Shown here: positions 9,574 to 17,978 of the stretch, in pieces
Layout: each line of letters begins with the position of its first letter
How positions within the stretch are numbered: the stretch's first letter is position 1
Assembly (NCBI RefSeq): GCF_023516215.1
Contig: NZ_CP097349.1
Location: 2,356,001-2,420,000, forward strand
DNA: 64,000 nucleotides
From: Cytobacillus pseudoceanisediminis
GTDB lineage: Bacteria > Bacillota > Bacilli > Bacillales > Cytobacillaceae
Direction: 5' to 3'
Notes under the pieces: model-generated
The model's input: the letters and a program-made list of their open reading frames with translations, nothing else
What the model was told of the DNA's origin: nothing
The model's database searches: none
Translations under genes and position numbers: made by a program

Positions 9574-9963
9574 TTGATACAGCGTTTTATAGAAATTGGT
9601 GAAGGTTACTCTGATATTTATGAATTAATTGAAATTGCCCAGGCAAATAAGCATCGATTGTCCCACATGGCTGCTTTCCATACGAGCATTAATAATAAAG
9701 AAGTGACATCCCTGGCAGTGATACTGAAGCCGACAGACCCTGGCGGATTTCAGCCTTTATATATTTGCCGGGAAGGGATACCTAATCCAAAGACATCACC
9801 AAATAAACGATATGATTTATTTGCGGATGCTGCGAAAGCACTTAATAAGGAAATTATTCAGCTGGCAGTAAAGCCTTCTGCTATTTTTAATGAAAAGGAA
9901 TTATATTATCAGTATTTGATTGGGATTTTAAGGCTTAATCACTATATTGCACCGCTGCAGTAA
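9574..9963 (+). CDS. DUF7147 family conserved hypothetical protein
   Basis: A 129-residue soluble protein beginning MIQRFIEIGEGYSDIYELIE, a sequence I associate with a Bacillaceae family annotated DUF7147 (sometimes mislabelled methylthioribose kinase). No catalytic motif is visible. The frame is open 11 codons upstream, but AAGGGGG lies before the TTG at 9574, which gives the conserved start. It converges with ylbG through a shared terminator. Function unknown. Confidence 0.75.
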   Translation: MIQRFIEIGEGYSDIYELIEIAQANKHRLSHMAAFHTSINNKEVTSLAVILKPTDPGGFQPLYICREGIPNPKTSPNKRYDLFADAAKALNKEIIQLAVKPSAIFNEKELYYQYLIGILRLNHYIAPLQ

Positions 9964-9973
9964 AAGATTTCAC

Positions 9974-10005
9974 AAAAAGGCATGAGCTTATGCTCACGCC
10001 TTTTT
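9974..10005. terminator. Bidirectional terminator
   Basis: Hairpin AAAAAGGC-TGAGC/GCTCA-GCCTTTTT with a TTAT loop and one A/C mismatch, between the convergent DUF7147 gene and ylbG. A- and T-runs make it work on both strands. Confidence 0.8.
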
Positions 10006-10279
10006 AGATTCCCATCTTATAATCATATTCTTTAGCCTTGTCCGGTTTGGAATTTTCAAATTCCGTTTTTAGGAACGGCTTATAGGATGGTTCCACTTTT
10101 TTAACAAAAGAATATGAATTTATCTTCTCCATAATTGTTTCCGTATCAGCAAGATCACAATATAGCACAACATATTTCAGCCGCTTTGAAACATAATGCA
10201 CATTTCCAAATCTTCTTAACATTTTCGCCTGCTTTAATGAATAAAGCCAGACAATTATTCCTTGCCTTTGACCAAGCAT
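10004..10279 (-). CDS. ylbG: YlbG family protein (DUF2129)
   Basis: A 91-residue cytoplasmic protein matching Ylb[21 protein letters not shown] at the N-terminus and a [11 protein letters not shown] core. The UPF0298/DUF2129 family has no established function. ATG 10279 follows GAAGGGGA. It is downstream of ylbF on the same strand, as in B. subtilis, but is separated from rsmD here by the inserted 7.5-10 kb island. Confidence 0.88.
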   Translation of the reverse strand: MLGQRQGIIVWLYSLKQAKMLRRFGNVHYVSKRLKYVVLYCDLADTETIMEKINSYSFVKKVEPSYKPFLKTEFENSKPDKAKEYDYKMGI

Positions 10280-10377
10280 ATAGTTTTCCCCTTCAGCGAT
10301 CGTTTGTTTTATTTAGTCTAGCATAGAAAAATGTCAGTTTTCAATGGGAAGGTTCAAACTGTGTACTAATCCAAAAC

Positions 10378-10403
10378 AAAAAACCAGCATTTGCTGGTTT
10401 TTT
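10378..10403 (-). terminator. ylbF terminator
   Basis: AAACCAGC/GCTGGTTT hairpin followed by T-run on the minus strand, overlapping the ylbF stop codon. Confidence 0.75.
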
Positions 10404-10842
10404 AAGCAGAGCAGCCACAGCTGCCTCCAGAACCGCAGCCCCCTCCGCAGCTTGATTCAAAGAAGGGATTGCCGGCAGGAACTTTAATATGTTCAGAAAC
10501 AGAACGCCCTATCATCATGCTTATCTCATCCAGCAGATTTTGCAGGCCCGTTTCAGCTCTTCTGAATTCTGCCACATGGTCATCCATATCCATGTCGCGC
10601 TTTAGCTCTCTAATAGACATCATTACCCTTTTGTATTCGGGATGATATTTGCCAAATCGCTGAACTTCTTCATACAGTTCTTTCATTTTGACAAAATCCT
10701 GTATCTTCCTTTGTGTTTCACTGCTGTTCTTTAATTTATATAAACTTTTGCGGTAATGTTCCGCTTCTTCAGATTCTGTAATCATAGCTGCAAGTTCGTC
10801 AGCTTTGTCCAAAATAGCCATTCTTTCTAATGTAGCAAGCAA
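10402..10842 (-). CDS. ylbF: Y-complex subunit YlbF (RicF)
   Basis: A 146-residue helical protein of the YlbF/YmcA family. With YmcA and YaaT it forms the RicAFT complex, which affects RNase Y-dependent mRNA processing, competence, biofilm formation and sporulation. The C-terminal cysteine-rich tail (CGGGCGSGGSCGC) is seen directly and agrees with the reported Fe-S cluster binding of the complex. TTG 10842 lies behind GGAGGTGA and matches the family N-terminus (LATLERMAILDKADELA). It is followed closely by its terminator. Confidence 0.93.
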   Translation of the reverse strand: MLATLERMAILDKADELAAMITESEEAEHYRKSLYKLKNSSETQRKIQDFVKMKELYEEVQRFGKYHPEYKRVMMSIRELKRDMDMDDHVAEFRRAETGLQNLLDEISMMIGRSVSEHIKVPAGNPFFESSCGGGCGSGGSCGCSA

Positions 10843-10901
10843 AACAGCTCACCTCCGTTTCTTATTTTATCATGAAACGGTTTAAAGCTAAAGCAAGTAA
10901 A

Positions 10902-11330
10902 CTAAGGGATCACCACAATAAACTCTCTTTTTGAAGATGCTTCAGCACTTTTGCCTTTTATGAGCTCCAATCCAATTCGATGTTTGCCTGATGGAAGTCC
11001 TTTGACTATAAAAGCAGCAGAATGGATTTCATCCTTTTTCTTTCCGTTTACATACAGAAGAATTTTGCCCTTTTCTTTGCTGCTTTGTTTCCTAAAGGAA
11101 ACATCCTGCACAATACATTCAACGAAAATGTCTCTTCCTTTCACCTGGTGTCTGACATAAAAAGGATCTTTAGCTGCGCTTTCAACACCTGAAGGACCCA
11201 TAAGCGATGCTGCTTCAACTTCTTTTACCGGACTGGCTTCCAATTTTGTTTCTGGTTCTGGCAGATCTTTCTGGCATGCTGCAAGTACAAAAATAACCAG
11301 CAATAATAAAATGCATTTTTGCCTCTTCAT
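10902..11330 (-). CDS. Putative lipoprotein
   Basis: A 142-residue exported protein with a clear lipoprotein signal peptide: KRQK, a hydrophobic stretch, then the lipobox LAAC at about residues 16-19. The mature part is short and Lys/Glu-rich with an immunoglobulin-like ending (VKGLPSGKHRIGLELIKG), suggesting a small beta-sandwich. AAGGAG precedes ATG 11330; the open frame upstream of it has no ribosome site. It sits between ylbE and ylbF, where B. subtilis has no extra gene. Function unknown. Confidence 0.7.
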   Translation of the reverse strand: MKRQKCILLLLVIFVLAACQKDLPEPETKLEASPVKEVEAASLMGPSGVESAAKDPFYVRHQVKGRDIFVECIVQDVSFRKQSSKEKGKILLYVNGKKKDEIHSAAFIVKGLPSGKHRIGLELIKGKSAEASSKREFIVVIP

Positions 11331-11480
11331 TATTTTACACTCCTTAATGATGTCATCCGTAACCATCTGATAAAGATAGTGTTTGCCCAGCAGCTTATTT
11401 TTACTCTGTAATTATTAAAGTGACAGCTCCTTGCCTGCCTCTGACAAAAGTCAGGCGGGGAGCAGGACAGAACAAATAAA

Positions 11481-11507
11481 AAGCTCTCTCGGGTAACGAG
11501 AAAGCTT
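11481..11507 (-). terminator. ylbE terminator
   Basis: AAGCTTTCTCG/CGAGAGAGCTT hairpin (one mismatch) followed by TTTTTAT on the minus strand, right after ylbE. Confidence 0.75.
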
Positions 11508-11508
11508 C

Positions 11509-11751
11509 CTAACTGGATTGAGAATTCATAGCCTGAAACATGCTCATCATCATGGAAGCCATTTGCACTCCATTAGTAAATTTTTCAACTTGGTGGGGAA
11601 TCGTTTTTTTGTAATAATGCAGTGCGGCCACTTCAAGAGATTGAATTTCATTTGGATTTCTGCTCAGTGTTCTATACCAATGAGGCTGCTCACGGATAAA
11701 TTGCTTTAGTTCCTTTTTTTGTTCTAGATACTCGACAATATCTTTTCTCAT
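11509..11751 (-). CDS. ylbE: YlbE-like protein
   Basis: An 80-residue protein with the YlbE core (VEYLEQKKELKQFIREQPHW, then YRTLSRNPNEI). Family function unknown. ATG 11751 lies 12 nt after the ylbD stop and follows GGGGTT, so it is probably translated from the ylbD-ylbE message. Confidence 0.88.
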   Translation of the reverse strand: MRKDIVEYLEQKKELKQFIREQPHWYRTLSRNPNEIQSLEVAALHYYKKTIPHQVEKFTNGVQMASMMMSMFQAMNSQSS

Positions 11752-11763
11752 CTGTTTAACCCC

Positions 11764-12170
11764 TTAATCCTTTTTAAATGTAAAAGGGCTGCTTGGTTTA
11801 GACACACTTGATTTTGAGCCTCCTGATGGTTTCTGGCCGCCGCCCTGGAATTGGGAAATGACACCCTGTACTGCTGAAAGGGCCTGGCTGAGATTACTGA
11901 TGTACCCCTGCATTTGATTCGCATCCATTTGCTTAAGAGTACCCATGATACTTCCCATCCAGTCATTTTTTTCTCTTCTGGCTTTTGTGCTTCATCTTTG
12001 TTTTCTTTATAGGAATCCCACCTTGAATCTTCTTCCCCAAGCAAATACCAATCCTCATATAATTCCTGCCAAGTTGTATTTCCAGCCCTGACTTCCTTGA
12101 TGATTTGCGGATTCTGTTTTACAAACTCTTTAAACTTTTCGACTGAGGGATGAAGTTTCGTTTTAGTCAT
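11764..12170 (-). CDS. ylbD: Putative spore coat protein YlbD (frameshifted as sequenced)
   Basis: About 135 residues once corrected. The N-terminus (KTKLHPSVEKFKEFVKQNPQ) is the YlbD family signature. The frame breaks at seven A on the coding strand (T7 at 11966-11972). With eight A it reads EEKKNDWMGSIMGTLKQMDA and continues to a Gly/Ser/Lys-rich tail ending at 11764. The uncorrected frame runs to 11748 with unlikely residues. YlbD is described as a putative coat protein in B. subtilis. A ribosome site GAGGTGA precedes ATG 12170. Confidence 0.85.
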
Positions 12171-12332
12171 GCCATATCACCTCGTTCTGATGCAAATGCC
12201 TATAATACCATATGAATAGGAATGGAAAAGGTGAATGAAATGCCTGCTATATTCAGCCATTAAAATAAATTCAAAAATTCTGCCATTAATGATAATATAT
12301 GAATGCAGAAAGTTATCGAAAGGTGAATTAGA

Positions 12333-12830
12333 ATGAACAGAGAACTTATGGAATTATTTGATCAGTGCACCAAGAATGCAACTGAGGAAGAATTGAGCGC
12401 CTTAGAGTCCCTTCTATTAGGTTTTCATAAAAGACAGACCGGTCAAAACAGTTCCTATATCGGCGGACTTCTTCATATGGAACGGCAAATAACCGCGGAT
12501 GAATGCATTCTGACTGTTCCTTTAAGTCAGATAGTCAATAATCCGCTGGGCATTCTCCATGGAGGAATAACCGCAACCATTATTGACTCTGCCATGGGAA
12601 CACTTGCAGCATCACTTCTTCCTGAAGGCTTTGGGGCTGTTACGACACAGTTGAACATTCATTATCTTGCAGTTGGTAAAGGAGAATACGTGACATGCAG
12701 AGCGACGATTGACCATAAGGGAACAAAAAGCATGGTATTATCTGCAGATGTACTCCGCTCGGATGGAAGAAAAATTGCTCAGGCAACAGGCAGCTTTTTT
12801 ATCATTGAAAAGAAGAACGTTAATAATTAA
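12333..12830 (+). CDS. PaaI-type hotdog thioesterase
   Basis: A 165-residue acyl-CoA thioesterase of the hotdog fold. The motif NPLGILHGGITATIIDSAMG contains the HGG loop and the catalytic acidic residue of PaaI/YbgC-type enzymes, followed by the strand TTQLNIHYL. It would hydrolyse acyl- or aryl-CoA thioesters; substrate not evident. GAAAGGTGA precedes ATG 12333. Divergent from ylbD, with a small membrane-protein gene 14 nt downstream. Confidence 0.88.
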   Translation: MNRELMELFDQCTKNATEEELSALESLLLGFHKRQTGQNSSYIGGLLHMERQITADECILTVPLSQIVNNPLGILHGGITATIIDSAMGTLAASLLPEGFGAVTTQLNIHYLAVGKGEYVTCRATIDHKGTKSMVLSADVLRSDGRKIAQATGSFFIIEKKNVNN

Positions 12831-12844
12831 AAGCAGGTGGGAAA

Positions 12845-13223
12845 ATGGTCACCGCTATCGTTATACCAATTATTTGCCTTTATTTTTTTGGCTGACAAAA
12901 AAGGAAATGCGTGAGGGTTATGAGAAGTGGGCAAGCTTAAAAAATGTCCCTGAAGAGGCCATAATGTCCGGCGAAGTCGTCCAGATCAGCGAGCGCAGGC
13001 AGCGCTATAATTACAGCCGCTATGTTCATGTTCTTGAGCTGACCATCCAAACAAAGAGCAACAAACATTCCAATATTAAAAAAATCACCCCTTTAATGAA
13101 AAATACCAGAGTCCCTTCTGTAAAGATTGGCGATTCTGTTCACCTATATGGAAATTGGAAGGATGACTTTTTCAGGTTGGCCGTATTCAAAATGCAAAAA
13201 CTGAAAAAGAGCCTCATACTTAG
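12845..13223 (+). CDS. Small membrane-anchored hypothetical protein (frameshifted as sequenced)
   Basis: GCAGGTGG precedes ATG 12845, which opens a hydrophobic segment (VTAIVIPIICLYFFW) and then breaks at T7 12883-12889. One more T continues into LTKKEMREGYEKWASLKN and a beta-rich cytoplasmic domain (IMSGEVVQISERRQRYNYSR to IGDSVHLYGNW), about 125 residues. In the raw frame the ORF runs on through a terminator to 13425, so a second lost base near 13191 is likely; that would end the gene at the TAG at 13221. Co-directional with the thioesterase. Family not recognised. Confidence 0.5.
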
Positions 13224-13232
13224 GCTCTTTTT
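13204..13232. terminator. Bidirectional terminator
   Basis: Perfect AAAAAGAGCC/GGCTCTTTTT stem with a 9-nt loop between the convergent 12845 gene and ylbC. Confidence 0.85.
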
Positions 13233-13236
13233 AATT

Positions 13237-14332
13237 TTAGGTTTCTTCATCAGTTTTTTTTATGAAATTTTGCGTATAATGCTTTTTATAAACTCCAACT
13301 CCAAGATGTGTAAATTCTTCGTTCAGCAGACTATCCCGATGGCCTTTGCTGTTAAGCCATCCTTCAACGACGGCGAGGGCATCCGTATAATTTGCAGCTA
13401 TATTTTCCCCTGCAGCCTCATATGAGACTCCCCCAGCTTCAAGGCGGTCCGACAAATCTCCATAAGTTTTAGAAGTATGAGAAAAGTCATTGCTTTCATA
13501 CATATCTTTACTATGGGCAAAAGCTGCAGCTGCAGTCATATCATCCCATTTCAACGGCTGTAAATGATGTCTGACCCTTATTACATTTGTAAGGTCAAGA
13601 ATTTGCTTTTCTTTCGCTCTCTCTACATCTTCCTCAAAGGCAGGAGAAGCCAGGGGGCTCCAATAATTCACCACGGTAAACCATTTCATACGGGCGAAGC
13701 TTAATTAAGGTGGCTGCATCCATTACTCTCACACTGGAGAGTGTCCCTGTAAATCTATCTATATTCAGCTGTGCATAATACTCTCCAACCATAACCAGCG
13801 GCCTTGTATTCAGGTCATCTTCGGACAATTCGAAACGATATGAGCTATCTTTTACTTTAAGGTTGAAATCTGTTTCAAAAAAGACGGATGCATATAATTC
13901 ACCAATGGGCTGCCCTATTTTGAAAGGATAAATGTCTGCATCTTCACCTGTCGCAAACAAACTAACCACTTTATTTTTGCTTACTCCAGCCTGAATGTAC
14001 TCAGTACCGCTTTTATTATATATCCACCATTCGTAGCCATAGAAAGAAGGATCTATTCTTGAGGGTGCTCCTAAACTTTCTTTAAGCTCCGCAGCGGATT
14101 TCCCTATAAAGGATACCATGCCTTTTTCAGGGAACCCTGTATTGGAAGATAAATTATTGTCATCGTTACTTATATCCTTAATTGCATCAGGCTGTGTATT
14201 TTCCTGATTGACAAGTATTTCCCCTTTCTCATTACGTCCAATATCTATGTAAAAGCCCGCTGCCAGAAAAATGGAAATCAAAACTAAAATTCGAAAAAGT
14301 GCCCTCAGAGAACAGTCCCTCCCTTCTCTCAT
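13237..14332 (-). CDS. ylbC: CAP-domain protein YlbC (frameshifted as sequenced)
   Basis: About 364 residues when joined. It has an N-terminal membrane/signal segment (RALFRILVLISIFLAAGF), a CAP-associated domain (KSAAELKESLGAPSRIDPS onward) and a C-terminal CAP/SCP domain (HSKDMYESNDFSHTSKTYGD, AGENIA, GWLNSKGHRDSLLN). The breakpoint is a run of five G (five C on the coding strand) at 13653-13657. Four restore ELLEPLASPAFEEDVERAKE, so here one base must be removed. ATG 14332 has little ribosome site; GGGAGGG lies inside the frame before a possible CTG start about 24 nt later. Predicted secreted or membrane-bound; function unknown. Confidence 0.83.
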
Positions 14333-14540
14333 TCATTGTATTTAATGTATGTAAAAAGTATAACTTGCAGTGTGTTCTGCATAATGGAACCTAATTAAAA
14401 TCATGCAATCTATACTATTAATCATACCATTAGGTGTATTGTTTATCTATTCTTTTCACTGAGTTCCCCATGTAAAATAATCTATGTATACAAAGAGCGG
14501 TTTCCTTATTAGATTGCTGTTTTGGTCTAGGCAGATAATA

Positions 14541-14569
14541 AAAAAAGAACACCCTAATGGTGTCCTCTT
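14541..14569 (-). terminator. ylbB terminator
   Basis: GACACC/GGTGTT-type stem flanked by AAGAG and a T7 run on the minus strand, immediately after the ylbB stop. Confidence 0.75.
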
Positions 14570-14999
14570 AATGCTGTGCTTCAGTTCCGTGTTTTGAAAT
14601 ATCAGTAAGCGCTTCTCCAGCCTGGTCATCCGTTAAATGACGGACAGCAAAGTCCCCGAGAGATACTATTCCAACAAGCTTGTCACCTTCCACAACAGGA
14701 AGCCTGCGAATTTGATGTTCAGCCATCAAGCGTGCAGCTTCCCGAGCCTCTGTATCCCTGGTAACGGTTACTAAATGGCTGCTCATAATATCTTCTACTT
14801 TGGATGAAGCAGGGTGTTTTTCTGCCACACAGCGAAGAACTATATCCCGGTCTGTTATCATTCCTACTAGCTTCTCATTATCCACAATTGGGATAGCCCC
14901 TACGTTTAATTCTTTCATCTTAACTGCCACTTCATACACATTGTCCAGTAGAGAACAGCTTTCAACATGGCCGGTCATAATATCACGAATCATTTCCAT
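14568..14999 (-). CDS. ylbB: CBS domain pair protein YlbB
   Basis: A 143-residue protein made of two CBS motifs (MTGHVESCSLLDNVYEVAVK...GMITDRDI and SHLVTVTRDTEAREAARLMA...GIVSLGDF). Such pairs bind adenosine nucleotides or related ligands and usually sense energy state; the partner of YlbB is unknown. AAGGAGGA precedes ATG 14999. It starts 4 nt after the stop of the upstream LysM-CAP gene, so the two are likely one transcript. Confidence 0.9.
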   Translation of the reverse strand: MEMIRDIMTGHVESCSLLDNVYEVAVKMKELNVGAIPIVDNEKLVGMITDRDIVLRCVAEKHPASSKVEDIMSSHLVTVTRDTEAREAARLMAEHQIRRLPVVEGDKLVGIVSLGDFAVRHLTDDQAGEALTDISKHGTEAQH

Positions 15000-15002
15000 T
15001 TT

Positions 15003-15643
15003 TTATCCTCCTTGTTTTTTCTCAACAATAAATATGGTCCAATAGTGACCGTGCAGGCCTCCTTGAATATAGCCAACACCAATATGTGTTGCCTTTTTGC
15101 TTAGAATATTTTCCCGGTGGACTGAGGAATTCATCCAGGCAGCAAACATTTCATCAGCTGTTTTATAGCCCGCCCCAATATTCTCCTTTACGGTCAGGAA
15201 AGAAATCCGCTGATTCCTTAACATTTCAATAGGATTTCCATATGTAGGAGAATTATGTGAAACATATTCTAATTTCATCATGTCCAAAGACTTTTTCTTG
15301 GCTGCACCATTCAGATGCAAATCGGCAGATAATGGTTTAAGCCTTAATTCTTTTCGTTTTTGGTTGGCAAGCTTGATAAGCTCAATTTCATTCACATCCA
15401 TTTTGGGAATAGCAATTTCCCTTCCATCACCGGGAATGATAATAATTTCACCAGGAAAAATTAAATCAGGGTTTTCTATTTGGGGGTTGCTATTAATAAT
15501 TTCTTGTAAATCCTGCTGGAATCTTAGCGCAATTTCCCAAAGAGTGTCCTTTTGCTCAACCCTGTAATCTGTTGCTGCGCCCGCATGATCTGCTGTGAAA
15601 AAAATAAGAAAAAGAAGATAATAATGGTTTTGAATTTCCGCAA
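15003..15643 (-). CDS. Secreted LysM and CAP domain protein (frameshift in signal peptide as sequenced)
   Basis: About 213 residues. A LysM peptidoglycan/chitin-binding repeat (DYRVEQKDTLWEIALRFQQD...IFPGEIIIIP) is followed by a CAP domain (LNGAAKKKSLDMMKLEYVSH, VKENIGAGY, WMNSSVHRENIL) like YkwD. As read, the open frame to 15662 starts with an odd N-terminus. Adding one base to A7 at 15598-15604 instead gives a TTG start at 15643 behind AAGGGGAAG and a classic signal peptide (MRKFKTIIIFFFLFFFTA). It is therefore probably exported and wall-bound. Sits upstream of ylbB. Function unknown. Confidence 0.8.
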
Positions 15644-15878
15644 TTGACGCTTCCCCTTTCACAGTTTGGCAGCACCGAGTTTATATTTGCTAATGTTAAG
15701 GCAGCCAGTCATTCAATTATGGCATTTCAACTAACGTTCTTTCAGAGATCGATGTTTTCTTGCATGAATCCGTTGCAAGTTATCCTTTTTTCTACTATTA
15801 TTAAATTTGAGATAAACTTGTTAAAATTATGCATGGATCGTTCATCTGAACCATGGATTGTTTTCAGGAGGGACAATT

Positions 15879-16238
15879 ATGAAATTTGAAAACACAGGTC
15901 TGGAAAATAAAAAAGCAGACTTAACCCGCTTAGATGAAGTAATGCTTTCACACGGCCTGGTCCGTGAAGGGCAATGGGATTATGAAAGAGTTACATATGA
16001 CCGTAAGTTCGAATTAAAAGAGGGTGTATTTTACCTTCGTGTGTTTGGATATGCTGCTGAAGGAGATGTAGGTGCACATAGAGCAAATATCCAGCTTATG
16101 ACTCCCCTGCTTGGCAAACATTATTATCCGCATGGGGTAGAATACGGTGAAGGAGAAACCTTCCCTAAATCATTAGTAAGTCAATGCGAAAAAATTCTAA
16201 GTGAGATCAAAGCAGAGATTGACCAATTCGCTGAGTAA
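15879..16238 (+). CDS. ylbA: YugN-like family protein (YlbA)
   Basis: A 119-residue protein matching the YugN-like family (KFENTGLENKKADLTRLDEV, ...HRANIQLMTPLLGKHYYPHG). Its place between the ctaG side and ylbB fits B. subtilis ylbA. CAGGAGGG precedes ATG 15879; the longer open frame has no ribosome site. Function unknown. A bidirectional terminator follows. Confidence 0.8.
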   Translation: MKFENTGLENKKADLTRLDEVMLSHGLVREGQWDYERVTYDRKFELKEGVFYLRVFGYAAEGDVGAHRANIQLMTPLLGKHYYPHGVEYGEGETFPKSLVSQCEKILSEIKAEIDQFAE

Positions 16239-16282
16239 TTTTTGCTTTTTCATTATGATTTATGAATTTATTTTTAACATGG

Positions 16283-16312
16283 AAAAGACGCATGAACATC
16301 ATGCGTCTTTTT
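16283..16312. terminator. Bidirectional terminator
   Basis: Perfect stem AAAAGACGCATGA/TCATGCGTCTTTT with a 3-nt loop between ylbA and the convergent Asp23-like gene. Confidence 0.85.
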
Positions 16313-16338
16313 ACATTAGCTGTATGACCTTCAAAAAA

Positions 16339-16689
16339 TCATCGTTCCGGAAGACTGTTTCCCGCAGGTATAATTTTTTGAATTGAGAGATCAACTCTTT
16401 TAACTTCCAGACCGGTTAAATGAACAATTTCATCTTTGATTTCTTCCTGAATCTGGAGAGTTTCTTCCAAAATATTTTTTCCCTTTATAAAGTTAAGCTT
16501 AATCTTCAGATATACTTCAGTGTTTTTAAAAGATATTGAGATCGGGTCTTTTATTTTCTTAAAGAATGTGAATCTTTCATGATTAAGAGGAATGACGCTT
16601 TCTCTTTCCTGCAGGGTCGATTCTACGATTGCGGAGATTATATCACTGGCTGCCTGAATCGTCTCGAAGTCAAGATGATCATTATGCAT
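16339..16689 (-). CDS. Short Asp23/Gls24-like protein
   Basis: A 116-residue protein. Its C-terminal half (IQEEIKDEIVHLTGLEVKRV then DLSIQKI) resembles the Asp23 (DUF322) pattern of a helix, TGL and a beta-strand, as in YqhY/YloU. The N-terminal half lacks a clear family match, so the assignment is tentative. The ribosome site before ATG 16689 is weak (AAGAAGTGAAAG). Isolated between convergent and divergent neighbours. Confidence 0.5.
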   Translation of the reverse strand: MHNDHLDFETIQAASDIISAIVESTLQERESVIPLNHERFTFFKKIKDPISISFKNTEVYLKIKLNFIKGKNILEETLQIQEEIKDEIVHLTGLEVKRVDLSIQKIIPAGNSLPER

Positions 16690-16847
16690 CTTTCTTTCAC
16701 TTCTTTCTGTACGATTTATTATATATCGGGCAATAATCTCTCAGTTTTAAACCAAATTACTTTCAGTTTTTATAATATTTAATGCATACTATAATCAAAG
16801 TGTTACGATCTTTTGATGGTTAACAAAATTGGGGAAGGGGACTTATT

Positions 16848-17906
16848 TTGTCTGCGATATTCACAAAACGTTTTTTATTAATATTGATTGCTGTAATTCT
16901 TATAACTGCCGTTTTTTATTTCATTTTGCCTGTTTCTGTTCCGCTGATTGTTGCATTTATTACCGCATTAATCCTGGAGCCGGTTGTGAAACTGCTGCAA
17001 AATAAAATAAAAATAAACCGAAGAGTATCCGTGCTGATTACTTTTCTAGGATTTGTCCTCTTCATTGGCTTATCAGGCTATTTTATTACGACAAAAGTGA
17101 TAACTGAAGCCATTAAACTTGTTGAGAATGCTCCTATGTACATTAATGAAATCACAAAAGCATGGCTCAGGGCAGAAGCGGACTTTTCCAATGCCGCCAA
17201 AGACCTTCCTAAAGACCTTGTTGATGAAATAAGCAACCAGATTCAATCCTTCTTGAATAAAACGAAGAATGACCTTGTCGCTTACGTAAATATTGATAGC
17301 TTAAAAGCACTTCTGACAAACATCCCGAATTATCTTGTCAGTTTCATCGTATATTTGATTGCATTATTTTTGTTTTTAATAGATCTTCCCCGATTAAGGA
17401 AAGGCTTATATAATCACCTTACAGAAAAAACAGCAGATAAAGTCAAGTTTATGACTTCACGGCTGTCCTATGTCGGATTTGGCTTTTTTAAGGCCCAATT
17501 TCTAGTAAGTGTGATTATCTTTATCGTTTCCCTGATTGGATTATTATTCATCAATCCAGAAATGGCATTGATCATGTCTATAATCATTTGGATTATTGAC
17601 TTTATCCCTATTATTGGCTCGATTGTCATTCTTGGCCCATGGGCATTGTTCCACCTGCTGACAGGAGATTTAGCTATGGGTACACAATTGGCAATTCTTG
17701 CAGCCGTCCTGTTAATTATCCGCAGAACAGTAGAGCCAAAGGTAATGGGCACCCATATAGGGCTATCTCCGCTTGCTACGCTAATAGCCATGTATCTAGG
17801 CCTGAAACTCATCGGAATACTGGGCTTCATTATTGGCCCATTACTGGTCATTGCGTTTAATTCCGCAAAAGAAGCAGGACTTATTAGGATGAATTTCAAA
17901 ATATAA
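16848..17906 (+). CDS. AI-2E family / YtvI-like membrane protein
   Basis: A 352-residue polytopic membrane protein of the AI-2E transporter-like superfamily. An N-terminal helical pair (FLLILIAVILITAVFYFILP) and a periplasm-like loop rich in Lys/Asp (residues about 85-155) are followed by C-terminal helices with the conserved DFIPIIGSIVILGPWALF and VEPKVMGTHIGLSPLATL segments. The closest B. subtilis type is sporulation protein YtvI; transport substrate unknown. TTG 16848 follows GGGGAAGGGGA. Followed by its own terminator. Confidence 0.85.
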   Translation: MSAIFTKRFLLILIAVILITAVFYFILPVSVPLIVAFITALILEPVVKLLQNKIKINRRVSVLITFLGFVLFIGLSGYFITTKVITEAIKLVENAPMYINEITKAWLRAEADFSNAAKDLPKDLVDEISNQIQSFLNKTKNDLVAYVNIDSLKALLTNIPNYLVSFIVYLIALFLFLIDLPRLRKGLYNHLTEKTADKVKFMTSRLSYVGFGFFKAQFLVSVIIFIVSLIGLLFINPEMALIMSIIIWIIDFIPIIGSIVILGPWALFHLLTGDLAMGTQLAILAAVLLIIRRTVEPKVMGTHIGLSPLATLIAMYLGLKLIGILGFIIGPLLVIAFNSAKEAGLIRMNFKI

Positions 17907-17922
17907 ACTCAATGAATAAGTA

Positions 17923-17948
17923 AAAAAGCGTCCACTAGGACGCTTTTT
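17923..17948 (+). terminator. Terminator of the YtvI-like gene
   Basis: Perfect AAAAAGCGTCC/GGACGCTTTTT stem with ACTA loop; also faces the convergent acetyltransferase gene. Confidence 0.88.
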
Positions 17949-17978
17949 CTTTCCTGCATACATCTCTACTGAGTTTTC

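Noticed and set aside
12709..13425. A 238-codon plus-strand frame read as one gene
   Set aside because: It starts inside the thioesterase gene in another frame and runs through a terminator into ylbC. The real gene begins at 12845 and enters this frame only after a lost T.
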